Notes: generated from the letters alone by a model not told the origin. Positions 11,440-22,235 are shown, numbered from the stretch's first letter. The stretch: 64,000 nt of DNA from Aselliscus stoliczkanus (GCA_033961575.1 CM066738.1:69425478-69489477); one strand, 5' to 3'. Numbers and translations: made by a program.

Positions 11440-11720
11440 AGGTTTTAAAAACATGAGAAATGTTTTAATATGATTTTATGTGAAAAAAGTTTAATAGTAA
11501 CTATGCAGACTGATCTCAATTATGTGAAGAAAATATAAACAGAAAGAACTGGAAGAGAAACAGCAGAACTAGAAGGAAACATGCTGAAATGTTAAACGTA
11601 ATTGTCTCTGAATGCTGAGGTTAGAGTGATTTATTTTAAAGTACTTGAATTTTTTCTCATCATGTTTTCTGCAATGAATGTGTATTACATTGATAATCAG
11701 GAGAAAAATCACATGAAACA
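11440..11720 (+). mobile_element. Old L1 3'UTR fragment
   Basis: TCAATTATGTGAAGAAAATA and the run to TTTTTTCTCATCATGTTTTC resemble ancient L1M 3'UTR. It is likely the continuation of the 10410-10630 fragment. Confidence 0.45.
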
Positions 11721-11909
11721 CCTAAAAATTTGACTAAGAGTGTTAATAAACACAGTATAGTACTGCAATAATTGTTTTCTTTTATCATAGTTTTCAGGAA
11801 GCTGGAAAAGGTTAATTTTTACTCTCCTTTAGATCTTTAAAATAACATTTATTGTCTTTCGTATGATGAAAGTCTTAACAATAAAGGATGTCTTAAAAAT
11901 GTGTAGAGG

Positions 11910-12145
11910 AAGGCAGTGTGGAACAATGAGGGCAGATCTTCGTTTGGATCTCATCTTGACTGTCTAATAGCTGTGTGACATTGGGGCAATCTTTCAACTT
12001 CTCTGAACATCGAATTTTTTTTTTTTTTGGAAATGGTAATAATAATAATAATAGCTACCTAATAAGATGCTTGTAGGAAGTCATGGTAACAGCACACAAA
12101 GAGGACTTGGTGTGCAGTAGGCCATCAGTGTTACTTTCCTATCTC
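11910..12145 (+). mobile_element. MIR relic
   Basis: CTAATAGCTGTGTGACATTG, GGGGCAATCTTTCAACTTCT, TAATAATAATAGCTACCTAA and GGTGTGCAGTAGGCCATCA follow the MIR core order. Confidence 0.65.
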
Positions 12146-13210
12146 TACAGTCCCTCCCTGGTTCTATGACTTGTGAGCCAGGAGTAGAACAGAGGCAGAA
12201 GTGCTTTGTCTCTCAGGATGTTTGCACATGAATGGAAAATAAAACATATAAAGCATATGATGATCAGCAGAGAACAGTATTCAAACAAAATCTAAGTATG
12301 TGCAAAGAGTGGAACAAAGGTGGATGTATTTGTGGTTTGCAGACCATTGGCAATTCAGTTTTTCTGAGTCTGATGAGAGTTTCACCCAAATAAATGATGT
12401 TTAAGCATGTGCTTTAAAATAAGTCAAACCAAAACGTTAAAATATCTCAAACCAGAACTTCCCAGAGACTGTAACTGGAGTTTTCATGATCTTGGAAGCA
12501 TTTGTTATCTGGATAGAAAGGCACACACCATAGACATATCTTTTCAAAATTCACTTAGGGGCTGGCTGCGGTGGGGGGCGGGTAACTATTAATTTTACTG
12601 TAGAGTGAGTTTCTAGCTACAGTCTGCTTATGGCAGTAAACCAGGGAAACATGTTTGTGATGAGCAAAAAGCAAACCTATTACCATTCGCTCTTGTGTTA
12701 TTGAAGGCATCAGCAAAACTAGGGCATGAGCAATTTCCTTTTGTTCTAGTGTTTGTCCAAGTGATGGAAGAGAATGATCTGGCTCAAATTATAGAGAAAA
12801 GGTACAACGTATGTTTAGAATACCCTTAAAATTACAGCTGAAATTTCTCTCCCAGATCTTTTTGTCACTGCTAAGTGGCAGTGACTCATTTCGATGGTGG
12901 CTGAAGAGATGAAGTCAGAATTATTGGACAGAACACTGCATACTTTTGTGTTCTTGGGACTTTCTGAGTTTGCTCTTTCCTGTTAACTGGCAGTAACAAC
13001 CACCTCTTACTACTGGGCTCTTGTAAAAGATAGTAGATAATGTTTCCAGAAGTTGTTTTAAGTTACTGAAAAGAGAGTATCTATAGAAATACAGAGTTTA
13101 AACTCCCATTATTGTTACCATTGCTTATTACTATGACTTTCTAAAAAATCGATCTTGTTATTACTGTTTCTGAGCAACTAGATGCAAGATTATTGAGATA
13201 GGCACCTTCT
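12146..13210. other. Unannotated tract
   Basis: No gene or repeat recognised, apart from a GGGGCTGGCTGCGGTGG motif at about 12557 that resembles a SINE head but has no body. Confidence 0.4.
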
Positions 13211-13225
13211 TTCCTAATACATTTT

Positions 13226-13355
13226 TTTTTTGAGGGCGGTGTCACTGGCCCTCATATGTGGGACCAAACCTGGGCCGCTAGCTTCCCAAGCCAGCGCTTA
13301 ACCGCCTCTAGCTTCCCAAGCCAGCGCTTAACCACCGCGCCACTCGGCTGGCCAC
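13226..13355 (-). mobile_element. tRNA-derived SINE, short form, with internal 30-bp tandem duplication
   Basis: On the minus strand the copy is of the short GCCCTC type, but the D-arm/anticodon region is present twice with a 30-bp period (CTAGCTTCCCAAGCCAGCGC at 13278 and again at 13308). The TSD TCCTAATACATTTT flanks it at 13212 and 13356. Confidence 0.9.
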
Positions 13356-13619
13356 TCCTAATACATTTTTTAAATTCCCCTATCTGAAGTTACATAGTAT
13401 TTTAAATAATTGAAAACTCATTCTACAATAATTTTGTAATAGTAAAACAAATATCAGTTTATCAAGTGTTTTTCATGAGACTAAGAAGAATTATCTACTT
13501 ACATTCCTTCCAGCTCTAAAGTAGAAAACTATTGAGCTGATGTGAAGTCAGTTTTCCTCTACTGTTTATATCTGAATTACCTTGGTTAAGAATCCAACCC
13601 CACTGATCTGTTACCTTAC

Positions 13620-13730
13620 ATAGAAAATGGAAATAAATCATGTCCCACAGGATTGGTGTAAGGGTTAAATGTGAAAATAGCCATTTTAGAACTTACTATG
13701 TAATAAGTATTCAACAAATGTCTAGAGATT
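13620..13730 (+). mobile_element. MIR relic
   Basis: GGATTGGTGTAAGGGTTAAA and ATTTTAGAACTTACTATGTA then AATAAGTATTCAACAAATG follow the MIR 3' half. Confidence 0.5.
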
Positions 13731-13970
13731 CTAAATCTGTTTGATCAGGCCACAGCTAAAGAAGGAAGTTAAGGCGATAAAACAATAGTAGTAGTGGACT
13801 AGTCCTTAAATTCAGATGAAGACTCCATGGTTAGCAGAGTGTCTTATAGGGTTTGTTGCTTTTGTTTTTTTCCCCAGATATAGACAGCATACTGACCTTT
13901 TTAGATTCTTTTAATTGCATTCTTTTTAGATTCTTTTAATTATATGTCTCTTAAAAAGTGGACTAGAGGG

Positions 13971-14098
13971 GCCGGCCAAGTGGCGCGGTGGTAAAGCGCT
14001 GGCCTTGGAGGCCAGCGGCCCCGGTTTGGGTCCCACATATGAGAACCAGTGACACTGTCCTCAAAACAAACAAACAAACAAACAAACAAACAAACAAA
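13971..14098 (+). mobile_element. tRNA-derived SINE, short form with (AAAC)n tail
   Basis: GGGGCCGGCCAAGTGGCGCG head, CCGGTTTGGGTCCC B box, and a tail of about seven AAAC units. The TSD AAAAAGTGGACTAGAG recurs on both sides. Confidence 0.9.
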
Positions 14099-14113
14099 AA
14101 GTGGACTAGAGAG

Positions 14114-14627
14114 GGGCCAACCGAGTGGCTCAGTTGGTTAAGAATTGGCTTAAGAGCGTGAGCTCTGAGCAACAGGGCCTCCGGTTCGATTTCCACATAG
14201 GCCAGTGCTGCTGCACCTGAGCTGAGCTGTCGCTGAGCTGCCAACAGGTGGCAGCATGGCTCAGCTGGTGTAACAACAAGCTTGCCTGTTTGATGGTGGG
14301 CTACGCCCACCCGCAACTAAGTCTGAGCTCGGCACCTTGAGCTGAGCTGCTGACCGGATGGCTCAGTGGATAGGGTGTGTGCTCTTAACAAGGATGCCGG
14401 ATTCGACTCCCGCCTGAGATGGTGGCTACGCCCACCCACAACTAAGATTGAAGTCAGCACCTTGAGCTTAGAAGCACAAGCTGCCAATGGGAAGCCAGAT
14501 GGCAACTGGCGCCCTCCACAACGAAGATTGAAGAATAACAACTTGGCTGGTCCCCTGTCCCAATTCCTCAACACTGTTCCCTTCCCCCAACTCCCCCCCA
14601 AAAAAAATCTTTAAAAAAAGGGTGGGG
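14114..14627 (+). mobile_element. tRNA-derived SINE, long three-module form
   Basis: Three successive A-box-like motifs occur: TGGCTCAGTTGGTTAAGAA (about 14126), ATGGCTCAGCTGGTG (about 14256) and ATGGCTCAGTGGATAGGG (about 14358). B-box-like motifs are GGTTCGATTTCC (about 14182) and GATTCGACTCCC (about 14399). The shared tail CTTGGCTGGTCCCC … CTGTTCCCTTCCCCCAACTC then follows. The target repeat GACTAGAGA is shared with the preceding SINE, so it inserted next to it. Confidence 0.9.
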
Positions 14628-14995
14628 GGGACTAGAGAATTCCAAAGAATTAATGTGACCTTGACAAGGCCCACATCTATGGATGGAAACCCAGTCATAA
14701 TTGGTCTCTACCTTCCAATATCTAATATTTAGAAAACTCAAAATAATATAAATCTAATGAGTATGAAATTCAGATACTTTTTCTTACATATAAGTGATAA
14801 GTAAACATGCCAATGTCAGAAACTTACTTCAAAAACAATTAGTGGGAAGTGTCAAATTCAAATTATAGTGGTAACTCTTTTAACCTCATAGGAGTAACCA
14901 GGTCTCTCTAGTCCATATATAAAACATACTCAGCAGATGCCCACAGACAGCATATTGATGGCTGAATAATCAGGCATTTCTCCTTCCAGGAGTTA

Positions 14996-15076
14996 TTGGG
15001 TTGTTGGAAAAGTCATGATGCATTTTTGCAACAAAAAACATAGAAAAAATATGTCATGACTTTTCTGACAACCCAA
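14996..15076. mobile_element. 81-bp mariner-type MITE
   Basis: The two ends read TTGGGTTGTTGGAAAAGTCA and, reverse-complemented, TTGGGTTGTCAGAAAAGTCA (2 mismatches in 20). The element is flanked by the mariner target duplication TA at 14994-14995 and 15077-15078. It has no coding capacity. Confidence 0.85.
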
Positions 15077-15133
15077 TATTTATGTTTGTTCCCAATATGT
15101 ATTTGCGAATTGTTATTTAAAATGTACAGTTAA

Positions 15134-15248
15134 GGGCCGGCCGAGTGGCGCGGTGGTTAAGCGCTGGCCTGGGAAGCCAGCGGCCCCGGTTCGGATCCCA
15201 CATATGAGGGTCAGTGACACTGCCCTCAAAAAAAAAAAAAAAACAAAT
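15134..15248 (+). mobile_element. tRNA-derived SINE, short form
   Basis: Complete short copy with TSD AAAATGTACAGTTAA at 15119-15133 and 15249-15263 (15/15). Confidence 0.93.
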
Positions 15249-15431
15249 AAAATGTACAGTTAAATAAGATAGTAAATAACTAATGATATATAAATTTTAA
15301 AAAAAGATAGTTTTTTTTTTCTGTGAAAACTAGGTTAAACAATTTGGAAACACTTTATATATGTGAGTTGCCAAAAGCAATTCCTGTTGAAATAGGTGTG
15401 GTGAAAGTACTGTCAAAGATATTGATAGGAA

Positions 15432-15855
15432 GGGCCAGCTGAATGGCGCATTGGTTAAGAGCTGGTTTGGGACGCCAGCGGCCCCGGTTCAGATCCCACA
15501 TATGAGGGCCAGTGACACTGCCCTCTACAGCTAAAACAGCTCCTCATGGAGCTGGGCTGTGCGAGCCCCAGCGACACTGTAGGTGCAGACCCTGCTGCAG
15601 TGGGCTGCCATAGGCTACAGTGAGTGGCTGGCAGCCAGCGTGAGCTGCCAATAGCCGCGGTGAGCAACCATCCAGAGGCCGGCGACCGATCCACCTCATC
15701 TGGGAAGAGCACGATGACAATACCAACATGCCAAGCAACGTCCTCTGCAACTAGACTGAAGAACAAAAGGACAGCAACCTGTCTGTTCCCCTTCCCCGAT
15801 TTCTCAATGCTGTTCCCCTCCCCCAATTCCCCAATAAAATCTTTTTTTTTAAATA
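15432..15855 (+). mobile_element. tRNA-derived SINE, long T+ form
   Basis: The head and B box are as in the short form. Instead of ending at GCCCTC-A(n) it continues CTACAGCTAAAACAGC … GTGGGCTGCCATAGGC … GAAGAGCACGATGACAATAC … and the shared C-rich tail, ending CCCCAATAAAATCTTTT. The end carries a polyadenylation signal (AATAAA) next to a TCTTTT pol III terminator. Confidence 0.9.
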
Positions 15856-16106
15856 GATAATTGTTAGGAAGAATCATAAAAATCTACAAGTATTCTGAAC
15901 TCATATTGTTTCATATGTATATTTAAATTCTTATTTCACTCTAAACAGATGGATACTGGAAATTATAGATAATGCATTAATGGGCATGGTTCATCAAAGG
16001 AACTTCAGAAGAGTTGACTCATAACCAAAGCAAAAACCCTCGTCCTTCATTCAGAGATTAGCAATTGAATTCACGTTTATATTTTCAACTTAAATGTATA
16101 CATGGA

Positions 16107-16108
<2 letters not shown>

Positions 16109-16147
<39 letters not shown>
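16109..16147. repeat. (TG)n microsatellite
   Basis: An uninterrupted run of about 19 TG units. Confidence 0.95.
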
Positions 16148-16148
<1 letters not shown>

Positions 16149-16149
16149 C

Positions 16150-16740
16150 AGTCAGGTTTCAATCAAGGAAACACAGCCACTATGAATATTATGAGAATAA
16201 GGAATTTATTTTAGGAATTAGAAATTACACAAATACAGGAGGATCTGGGAAAAGGAAATTCTAAAAGGGGGAGTCCGAGGCTTCATGGAGTCCCTGAAAC
16301 CCTGTGTAGGTACTAAGCATGACGTCTCTAGAAGCAGCACTTCACTTCATAGGGAGGTCTGTGGGAAACTGCTGCCTCAGCGTAGCTGCCTCTGTGGAGC
16401 CACTGCCAGCATCTAGGGGCAGGCCTAGAGTCACTTTTGGCCAGCAGTCAGGACGAAAAGCAACATGTGGATGCGGAGAGAGCAAGGACAAGTGGGGATC
16501 CACTTTGGCACCAGTGACGACTTGTCACTGTTTCTGACTGCACAACATTCCAAGGGTGGTGGCTGTTTCCTCACTTCCACCTTCCAGATCTCACACCAAC
16601 CTCCTCCACATCTGCTAACTCTAATCCAGAGCCACACAATGGAAGAGGGCTCTGGGAGGCATGTTTCCTCTGTTAATCATGTTGGCAAAGCCAAGCCTCC
16701 ACACCCGCTTTAACTGTCATGGATTCCAGTCATGCCAAAT
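16150..16740. other. Possible ancient repeat, not assigned
   Basis: TCAGGTTTCAATCAAGGAAA … AAGGAATTTATTTTAGGAAT has the look of an old interspersed repeat 3' region, and the interior is more GC-rich than its surroundings. The overlapping frames (16319-16713) show no domain. I cannot name the family. Confidence 0.3.
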
Positions 16741-17004
16741 TAAGAAGGACTCTGCTGTTAACAATTGTACCATCTACATTTAAGTATGTTTTTAAATGAT
16801 GTTAGGAAATTATGTGTTAATGACCTAAAAATCTTATGTTATATCTTCAGAAACAATAGATAAAAGTTGAATTATTAGATAGCTTTAGAGTTAGGGTAAT
16901 TTATTGGGTAGGATTTCCAGGTTTAGTTACACAGAAAAGCTAGTAATTTTTCCCTATTCTCTTAGGAAACCCACAATGGCAACTAGGAAAACAAGAAATG
17001 GATT

Positions 17005-17006
<2 letters not shown>

Positions 17007-17053
<47 letters not shown>

Positions 17054-17490
17054 AAGATTTTATTGGGGAATTTGGGGAGGGGAACAGCGCTGGGGAATTG
17101 GGGAAGGGGAACAGACAAGTTGCTGTCTTTTTGTTCTTCAGTCTGTTTGCGGAGGATGTTGTTTCACTGGCCCATGTTGGTATTGTCATTGCGCTCTTCC
17201 CAGATGAGGCGTATGGGTCACTGGCTTCTGGATGGTCGCTCACCGCTGCTATTGGCAGCTCAGTCTGCCTGCCAGCTGCTCACGCTGGCTGCCGGCCACT
17301 CACTGTAGCCTATGGCAGCCCACTGCAGCCGGGGCTGCAGCCTACACCGTCGCCGGGGCTCGCAGCCCAGCTCCAGGTGGAGCTGTTGTTAGCTGTAGAG
17401 GGCAGTGTCACTGGCCCTTACATGTAGGATCTGAACCGGGGCCCCCGGTGTCCCAAGCCAGCTTTTAACCAATGCGCCACTCAGCTGGCC
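17007..17490 (-). mobile_element. tRNA-derived SINE, long T+ form, with (TTTA)n tail
   Basis: Reverse complement of the long T+ body, ending in AAAGATTTTATTGGGGAATT on plus. The A tail has become about 11 TTTA units (17007-17052). The TSD is AAGAAATGGATTTTA at 16992-17006 against AAAAAATGGATTTTA at 17492-17506. Confidence 0.92.
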
Positions 17491-17506
17491 CAAAAAATGG
17501 ATTTTA

Positions 17507-17958
17507 AAAACTCCAACTTTGAGAAACCTAGAAGACACCTGAAACCCCAAACTATAATGCATGAGAAGACACTGCCAAATACAGCAAAGATAAAGCTAGG
17601 GTGTGGGTAGATGCTTAGAGAGGAAGACTGTGGCTGCAGATCTGAAGCAAAGCTGCAGAACAGTTAGGTAGTGAGACACCCTTAGGGGCAAAACCAGTAA
17701 TTTCTTGTTTGGAACAATGACAGTGGATGTCCAAGCTGATGCCAGAGCTTCCCTGGAGCTGGTTTGGCATAAAGTAGAAGCAAGGTAGTTGATGCTGGAT
17801 AAGGAATATCCAAAGTAACATTTGCACAAAGCAGTCTGTGAGTGTGATAGAGTAAAGAAGAAACTCAGTATTTTGAACAGACCTTTTAACTACTGTTATC
17901 TTCTCATTGAGGACAATTAAAGCTCAAATAACTAACACATAAAACCATGTGTCGAAGA
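17507..17958. other. Unannotated tract
   Basis: No recognised repeat or gene. The two overlapping minus-strand frames at 17596-17829 lack any family signature. Confidence 0.4.
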
Positions 17959-17969
17959 GTAAATTCCTG

Positions 17970-18476
17970 ACCGGCCGAGTGGCTTAGTTGGTTAAGAATT
18001 AGCTTAAGAGTGCAAGCTCTGAGCAACAGGGCCGCCGGTTTGATTCCTACATGGGCCAGTGATGCTGTGCCCCAGCTGAGCTGCCAACAGGTGGCAGGAT
18101 GGCTCAGCTGGTAAGAACACATGCTCCTAACAACAGGACTGCCTGTTCAATGGTGGGCTATGCCCACCCACTATTAAGACTGAACTTGGCACCTTGAGCT
18201 GAGCTGCCACCTGGATGGCTCAGTGGATAGAGCGTGAGCTCTTGCCAACAAGTCTGCCGGTTCAACTCCCGAATGGGATGGTGGCTATGCCCACCTGCAA
18301 CTAAGATTGAACACAGCACCTTGAGCTTAGAGGCCTCAAGCTGCTGATGGGCAGCTGGATGGCAGCTGGCACCCTTCACAACTAAGATTGAAGAATAACA
18401 ACTTGGCTGGTCCCCTTCCCCAATTCCCCAACACTGTTCCCCTCCTCCAATTCTCCAATTTAAAAAAACCCAAAAA
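17970..18476 (+). mobile_element. tRNA-derived SINE, long three-module form
   Basis: Module 1 A box TGGCTTAGTTGGTTAAGAA and B box GGTTTGATTCCTAC. Module 2 GATGGCTCAGCTGGTAAGAA with degenerate B box TGTTCAATGGTGGG. Module 3 GATGGCTCAGTGGATAGAGC with B box GGTTCAACTCCCG. Then the shared tail. The TSD GTAAATTCCTG lies at 17959-17969 and 18477-18487 (11/11). Confidence 0.93.
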
Positions 18477-18509
18477 GTAAATTCCTGCTTGCTCAAAATA
18501 TGGTCCTAG

Positions 18510-18970
18510 GGCCGGCCGAGTGGCATGTTGGTTAAGAGCTGGCTTGGGACACCAGTGGCCCTGGTTCAGATCCCACATTTGAGGGCCAGTGACACTGCCC
18601 TGTACAGGTAAGATGGTGAACAACAGCTCCACCTGGAGCTGGGCTGCTGTAAGTCCCCAGGAGAGCATAGCTGCAGCCTCTGCTGCAGTGGGCTGCCATA
18701 GGCTACAGTGAGTGGCTGGCAGCCAGCGTGAGTGGCTGGCAGCCTATGTGAGCTGCCAAGTGCCACTGTGAGCGGCCGTCCAGAGGCCAGTGACCGATCT
18801 GCCTCATCCGGGAAGAGCACAATGATGATACCAACATGGGCCAGTGAAGCAATGTCCTCCACAACTAGACTGAAAAACAAAAGGACAGCAACTTGTCTAT
18901 TCCCCTACCCAGTTCCCCAATGCTGTTCCCCTCCCCTAATTCCCCAATAAAATCTTAAAAAAAAAAGAAA
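18510..18970 (+). mobile_element. tRNA-derived SINE, long T+ form
   Basis: Full-length T+ copy ending CCCCAATAAAATCTTAAAA. The TSD ATGGTCCTAG lies at 18500-18509 and 18971-18980 (10/10). The 3' TSD ends exactly where the RPSA retrocopy begins. The body has a local duplication of GTGAGTGGCTGGCAGCC near 18710-18745. Confidence 0.92.
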
Positions 18971-18980
18971 ATGGTCCTAG

Positions 18981-19975
18981 CCTTTCCGGTGTTGCTCTCT
19001 GTTCCCATGTAACTTAAAGGGAAACTTTCACAATGTCCAGAGCCCTTGATGTCCTGCAAATGAAAGAGGAGGATGTCCTCAAATTCCTTGCAGCAGGAAC
19101 CCACTTAGGGGGTACCAACCTTGGTTTCCAAATGGAACAGTACATCTACAAACAGAAAAATGATGGCATCTACAGCATAAATCTGAAGAGAACCTGGAAG
19201 AAGCTTCCACTGGCAGCTCATGCCATTGTTGTCATTGAAAACGTAGCTGATGTCAATGTCATATTGTCCAGGAATACTGGCCAGTGAGCTGTGCTGAAGT
19301 TTGCTGCTGCCACTGAAGCCACTCCTATTACTAGCTGCTTCACTCCTGGGACCTTCACTAACCAGATCCAGACAGACTTCTGGAAGTCAAGACTTTTGAT
19401 GGTTACAGATCCCGGGGCTGACCACTGACCTTTCATAGAGATGTCTTATGTTAACATGCCCACCATTGCTCTGTGTAAAACAGACTCTCCTCTGTGTTAT
19501 GACATTGCCATCTCATACAAGACCAAGGGAGTTCATGCCGTGGGTCTGATGTGGAGATGCTGGCCTGGAAAGTTCTGCGCTTGCATGGCACTAACTCCCA
19601 CGAGCACCTGTAGGAGGTCATGCCTGACTTCTACTTCTACAGAGACCCTGAAGACATTGAAAAGGAAGCACAGGCCATTGCTGAGAAGGGCTGTGACCAA
19701 GGAGGAATTTCAGGATGAATGGACTCCTCCATCTCCTGAGTTCATTGCTGCTCAGCCTGACATCACAGACTGGTCTGAAGGTGTGCAGATGCCCTCTGTG
19801 CCTACTCAACAGTTTCCTACTGACGACTGGAGAGCTCAGCATGCCACTGGTCGGTAGCCCCCACTGCTCAGTCCACTGAATGGGTAGGAACAACCACTGA
19901 GTGGTCCTAAGCTGTTCTTCCACAAACTCTAAAAAAAAGTGTAATAAAGTTGATGGAAAATAAACAGTTTCTAAA
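18981..19975 (+). pseudogene. RPSA: RPSA processed pseudogene (40S ribosomal protein SA / 37-kDa laminin receptor precursor)
   Basis: An intron-less retrocopy of the RPSA mRNA. The 5' end CCTTTCCGG looks like a terminal oligopyrimidine start, and the leader TAACTTAAAGGGAAACTTTC matches the RPSA 5'UTR next to the ATG at 19033. The first 84 codons ([20 protein letters not shown]…) are close to the functional protein. The frame is then broken by TGA at 19285, apparently a CGA (Arg) to TGA change, by a second TGA near 19424, and by a 1-bp deletion near 19551 later compensated by a 1-bp insertion near 19690. A small deletion near 19850 removes one of the acidic C-terminal DWSA repeats. The C-terminal part ([11 protein letters not shown]…, 19693-19857) is again in the parental frame; the ancestral stop corresponds to TAA at 19908. 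The 3'UTR has AATAAA near 19943 and GAAAATAAACAGTTTCTAAA before a decayed tail. It is not expected to make a ribosomal protein. The multi-exon parent lies elsewhere. Confidence 0.95.
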
Positions 19976-19988
19976 ATTTAATATACAA

Positions 19989-20196
19989 GTGGTTCCAAAG
20001 AAAAATGTATACATTTTAAGAGATGTTATCTATGTATTACTTTTCGAAGTTGAATTGAATTGCAGTAGCAATGTGTAGTTTGTTTGCTCAAAAGATGGTG
20101 TTAATTAAATGAATGCTAGCATCGTTCATTGTATTACAATTTTAATACAGTTTTTTCCTTTCTTAAAATGTGTGTATATATTTTTGGCACCCCCAG
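19989..20196. mobile_element. Tc1/mariner-type MITE, copy 1
   Basis: The right end CTTTCTTAAAATGTGTGTAT…TTTGGCACCCCCAG is the inverted repeat of the family found again at 20221 and 25987. The left end GGTTCCAAAGAAAAATGTAT is more decayed. TA follows at 20197. It sits directly downstream of the RPSA retrocopy. Its interior differs from the other copies, perhaps because it comes from another part of the autonomous element. Confidence 0.7.
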
Positions 20197-20201
20197 TATA
20201 A

Positions 20202-20220
20202 GTGTGTGTGTGTGTGTGTA
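20202..20220. repeat. Short (TG)n between two mariner MITEs
   Basis: About eight TG units separate the two MITEs. A much longer TG run also follows the third copy at 26667. Confidence 0.85.
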
Positions 20221-20450
20221 TGCCAAAAAATGTATACAAGTGGACACTTTTGGTCAATGTTGCTTAAGCAGTAGTTTGCTATAATCAGAAGTGTCTGGAC
20301 GCTGATGGTAACCACTTTGAGCACCTCTTGTAATTGCAGAAGTCAAATGTGACTTGTATTCATCATTTGTTATTGGCATATATTGAGTATTAAAATTTTA
20401 ATAGTTTTTTCCTTTCTTAAAATGTGTATACATTTTTTTTGTCACCCTCT
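20221..20450. mobile_element. Tc1/mariner-type MITE, copy 2
   Basis: The left end TGCCAAAAAATGTATACAAG and the right end TTCCTTTCTTAAAATGTGTA…TTTGTCACCCTC are inverted. The interior CTGATGGTAACCACTTTGAG and GCAGAAGTCAAATGTGACTT is shared with the copy at 25987. Confidence 0.75.
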
Positions 20451-21107
20451 GTATATATGATCCTAGTCCTTTTCCCCACATGAATCTGCTGTAAACTTCT
20501 GGTCCTAGAAGAACTCACTTCATTCAGCAATGAATAATAATCAAAAAAAAGAAACTATACAGAATATGTACAAAGTTACAACTTGAAAAAGGGAAAAAAG
20601 TTATAGATGAATAGCACTGACAAGGAAAAAATGTTGCCCCAGATGAATGTATAGAAATCGTCACCAAAGAATACATATATTTAAAAATATGTATATTTAA
20701 TATTATAATCACTGCTAAAAAAACCAAGTGTTTAAAGCAAAAATACAAGCGCTCAGGGAATACATAGTAAATCAGCAGAAAGACAAATGTGGTAAAACTC
20801 GGAAAATAAGCAGAGAAGAAAAACAAAACTATTTTAGCATCAAAGGCCTTCCTGGAAGCAGCATACAAAACCAGAAACATCCTGAAAGCATTGTAAGGGA
20901 TGGAAGATTGAAAAGAAAAAGCAAAATAAAATAACAATGAAGAGTTTAAAAGAATTACAGGGAAAATGATACATATGGATGACAGACAAATGATATCTGA
21001 TAACTTCTTAAAGATTTTTTTTAAAAGGATGAAAAATAATATAAAATATAATATAAGAAACTTTATCAGAAATTAAAGAAATCTTTGATCAACAAATTGA
21101 AAACACT

Positions 21108-21151
21108 ATATCCCAGCATTTAAAAAATTATATCCCAGCATTTAAAAAATT
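21108..21151. repeat. Perfect 22-bp tandem duplication
   Basis: ATATCCCAGCATTTAAAAAA plus TT occurs twice back-to-back without mismatch inside otherwise decayed L1 sequence, so the duplication is younger than the host repeat. Confidence 0.9.
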
Positions 21152-22004
21152 AAAGCACAATAGTCAACATAAAGACATACCCTACTAAATTAAATTGATT
21201 TCAAAGATAAAGGCAAAAAGATCAAGTCATCTGTAAAGGGGGAAAATCAGGCCAACCTGAGACTTTTGTGGAGCAGTAGTCAATTCTAATAGATAGATGG
21301 TCTATATAGATGTGCAAGTAGAAAATGTGTCTCCCTACCCTCACATTTCATACTCAGGCAAACTGTTGTTTAACTTAAAGGTAACAAACATGTAAAAACT
21401 CAGGAATATAGCTCCTAAAAGTCTTTTATGAATATCGAATAAACTATCACAGGATCAACTGGAGGAGCATTTAACTATGAAAATAAGACTAAAATATTTG
21501 GGAACAGAAATAAATGTTTAAAACCTAACAGTGATGTAAAAAAAATGGGGGGAAATGGTGAAGGAATATTGTAGATGATTGAAGAACATTGATTTCTTTA
21601 TCATTTATAGCCAATGGCCAAAAGATATCGTTAAATCTGATAAATAAAGAATTGATGGATAAGTATAATTAAAACTATGAAGTTAAAAACTCAGAAAAAT
21701 ATTAAAATGAAATAAAATCAGTTGGAAGAGTAAAGAGTGGGAAGAAAGAAAGAAATCGAAACTTGTTACTCGCAGTATGGAGTCAGTAGATAATGTATGA
21801 AGATATAAAAGATTAAATGTAATCTATAAAGTTATAAATTATCCAACGTACACACACACAAAAGAACACTCAAAATTATCAGAAGGAACATACACATGTA
21901 CAGAAAGCAAATACAGCTAACACTGTAAAAGATTCTTTTTAAAAAAAAACAATAAAAACAAAGTATAATGTAAAATTTAAAGTAGAGATTAAACACATCA
22001 TGTA

Positions 22005-22235
22005 ATTAACTCATTCAAGAACTATTTAAGTTCCTACTATGTGTCAGGCATTGCTCTAAGTATTGACCCATTTAATCCTCATAACTATTCAGTAAAGGCA
22101 CTGTTATTATACACATTTTATAGATGAGAAAATAGAGCCACAGCAAGGAATAGTGACTTGTTTCCTAATCTCACAACTAGTAAATGAAGTAAATAGGATT
22201 TGCATTCAAGTAGTCTAGCTCCAGTACTTGGGTTC
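22005..22235 (-). mobile_element. MIR relic
   Basis: The plus strand reads CTACTATGTGTCAGGCATTG, TTTTATAGATGAGAAAATAG, ACAACTAGTAAATGAAG and GTAGTCTAGCTCCAG, the reverse complement of nearly the full MIR consensus. Confidence 0.75.

Noticed and set aside
13897..13941. 25-bp period near-duplicate CTTTTTAGATTCTTTTAATT
   Set aside because: A small local duplication without any further structure; noted but of no evident significance.
14126..14410. Genuine tRNA genes at the A-box/B-box pairs of the SINEs
   Set aside because: The arms do not pair as a cloverleaf over a full tRNA length and the motifs recur at all SINE copies.
15455..15877. 140-codon minus frame, and similar frames of 60-150 codons at 17098, 23564, 26227, 27246, 27335, 38305, 43855, 43974 and 49339
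   Set aside because: All lie within the long T+ SINE and give the same SINE-derived peptides. The body is GC-rich and stop-poor, so frames arise by chance.
19033..19287. Functional RPSA paralogue or short isoform
   Set aside because: The reading frame is broken by two stops and two indels, and there are no introns. The sequence has the features of a processed pseudogene, although transcription cannot be excluded.
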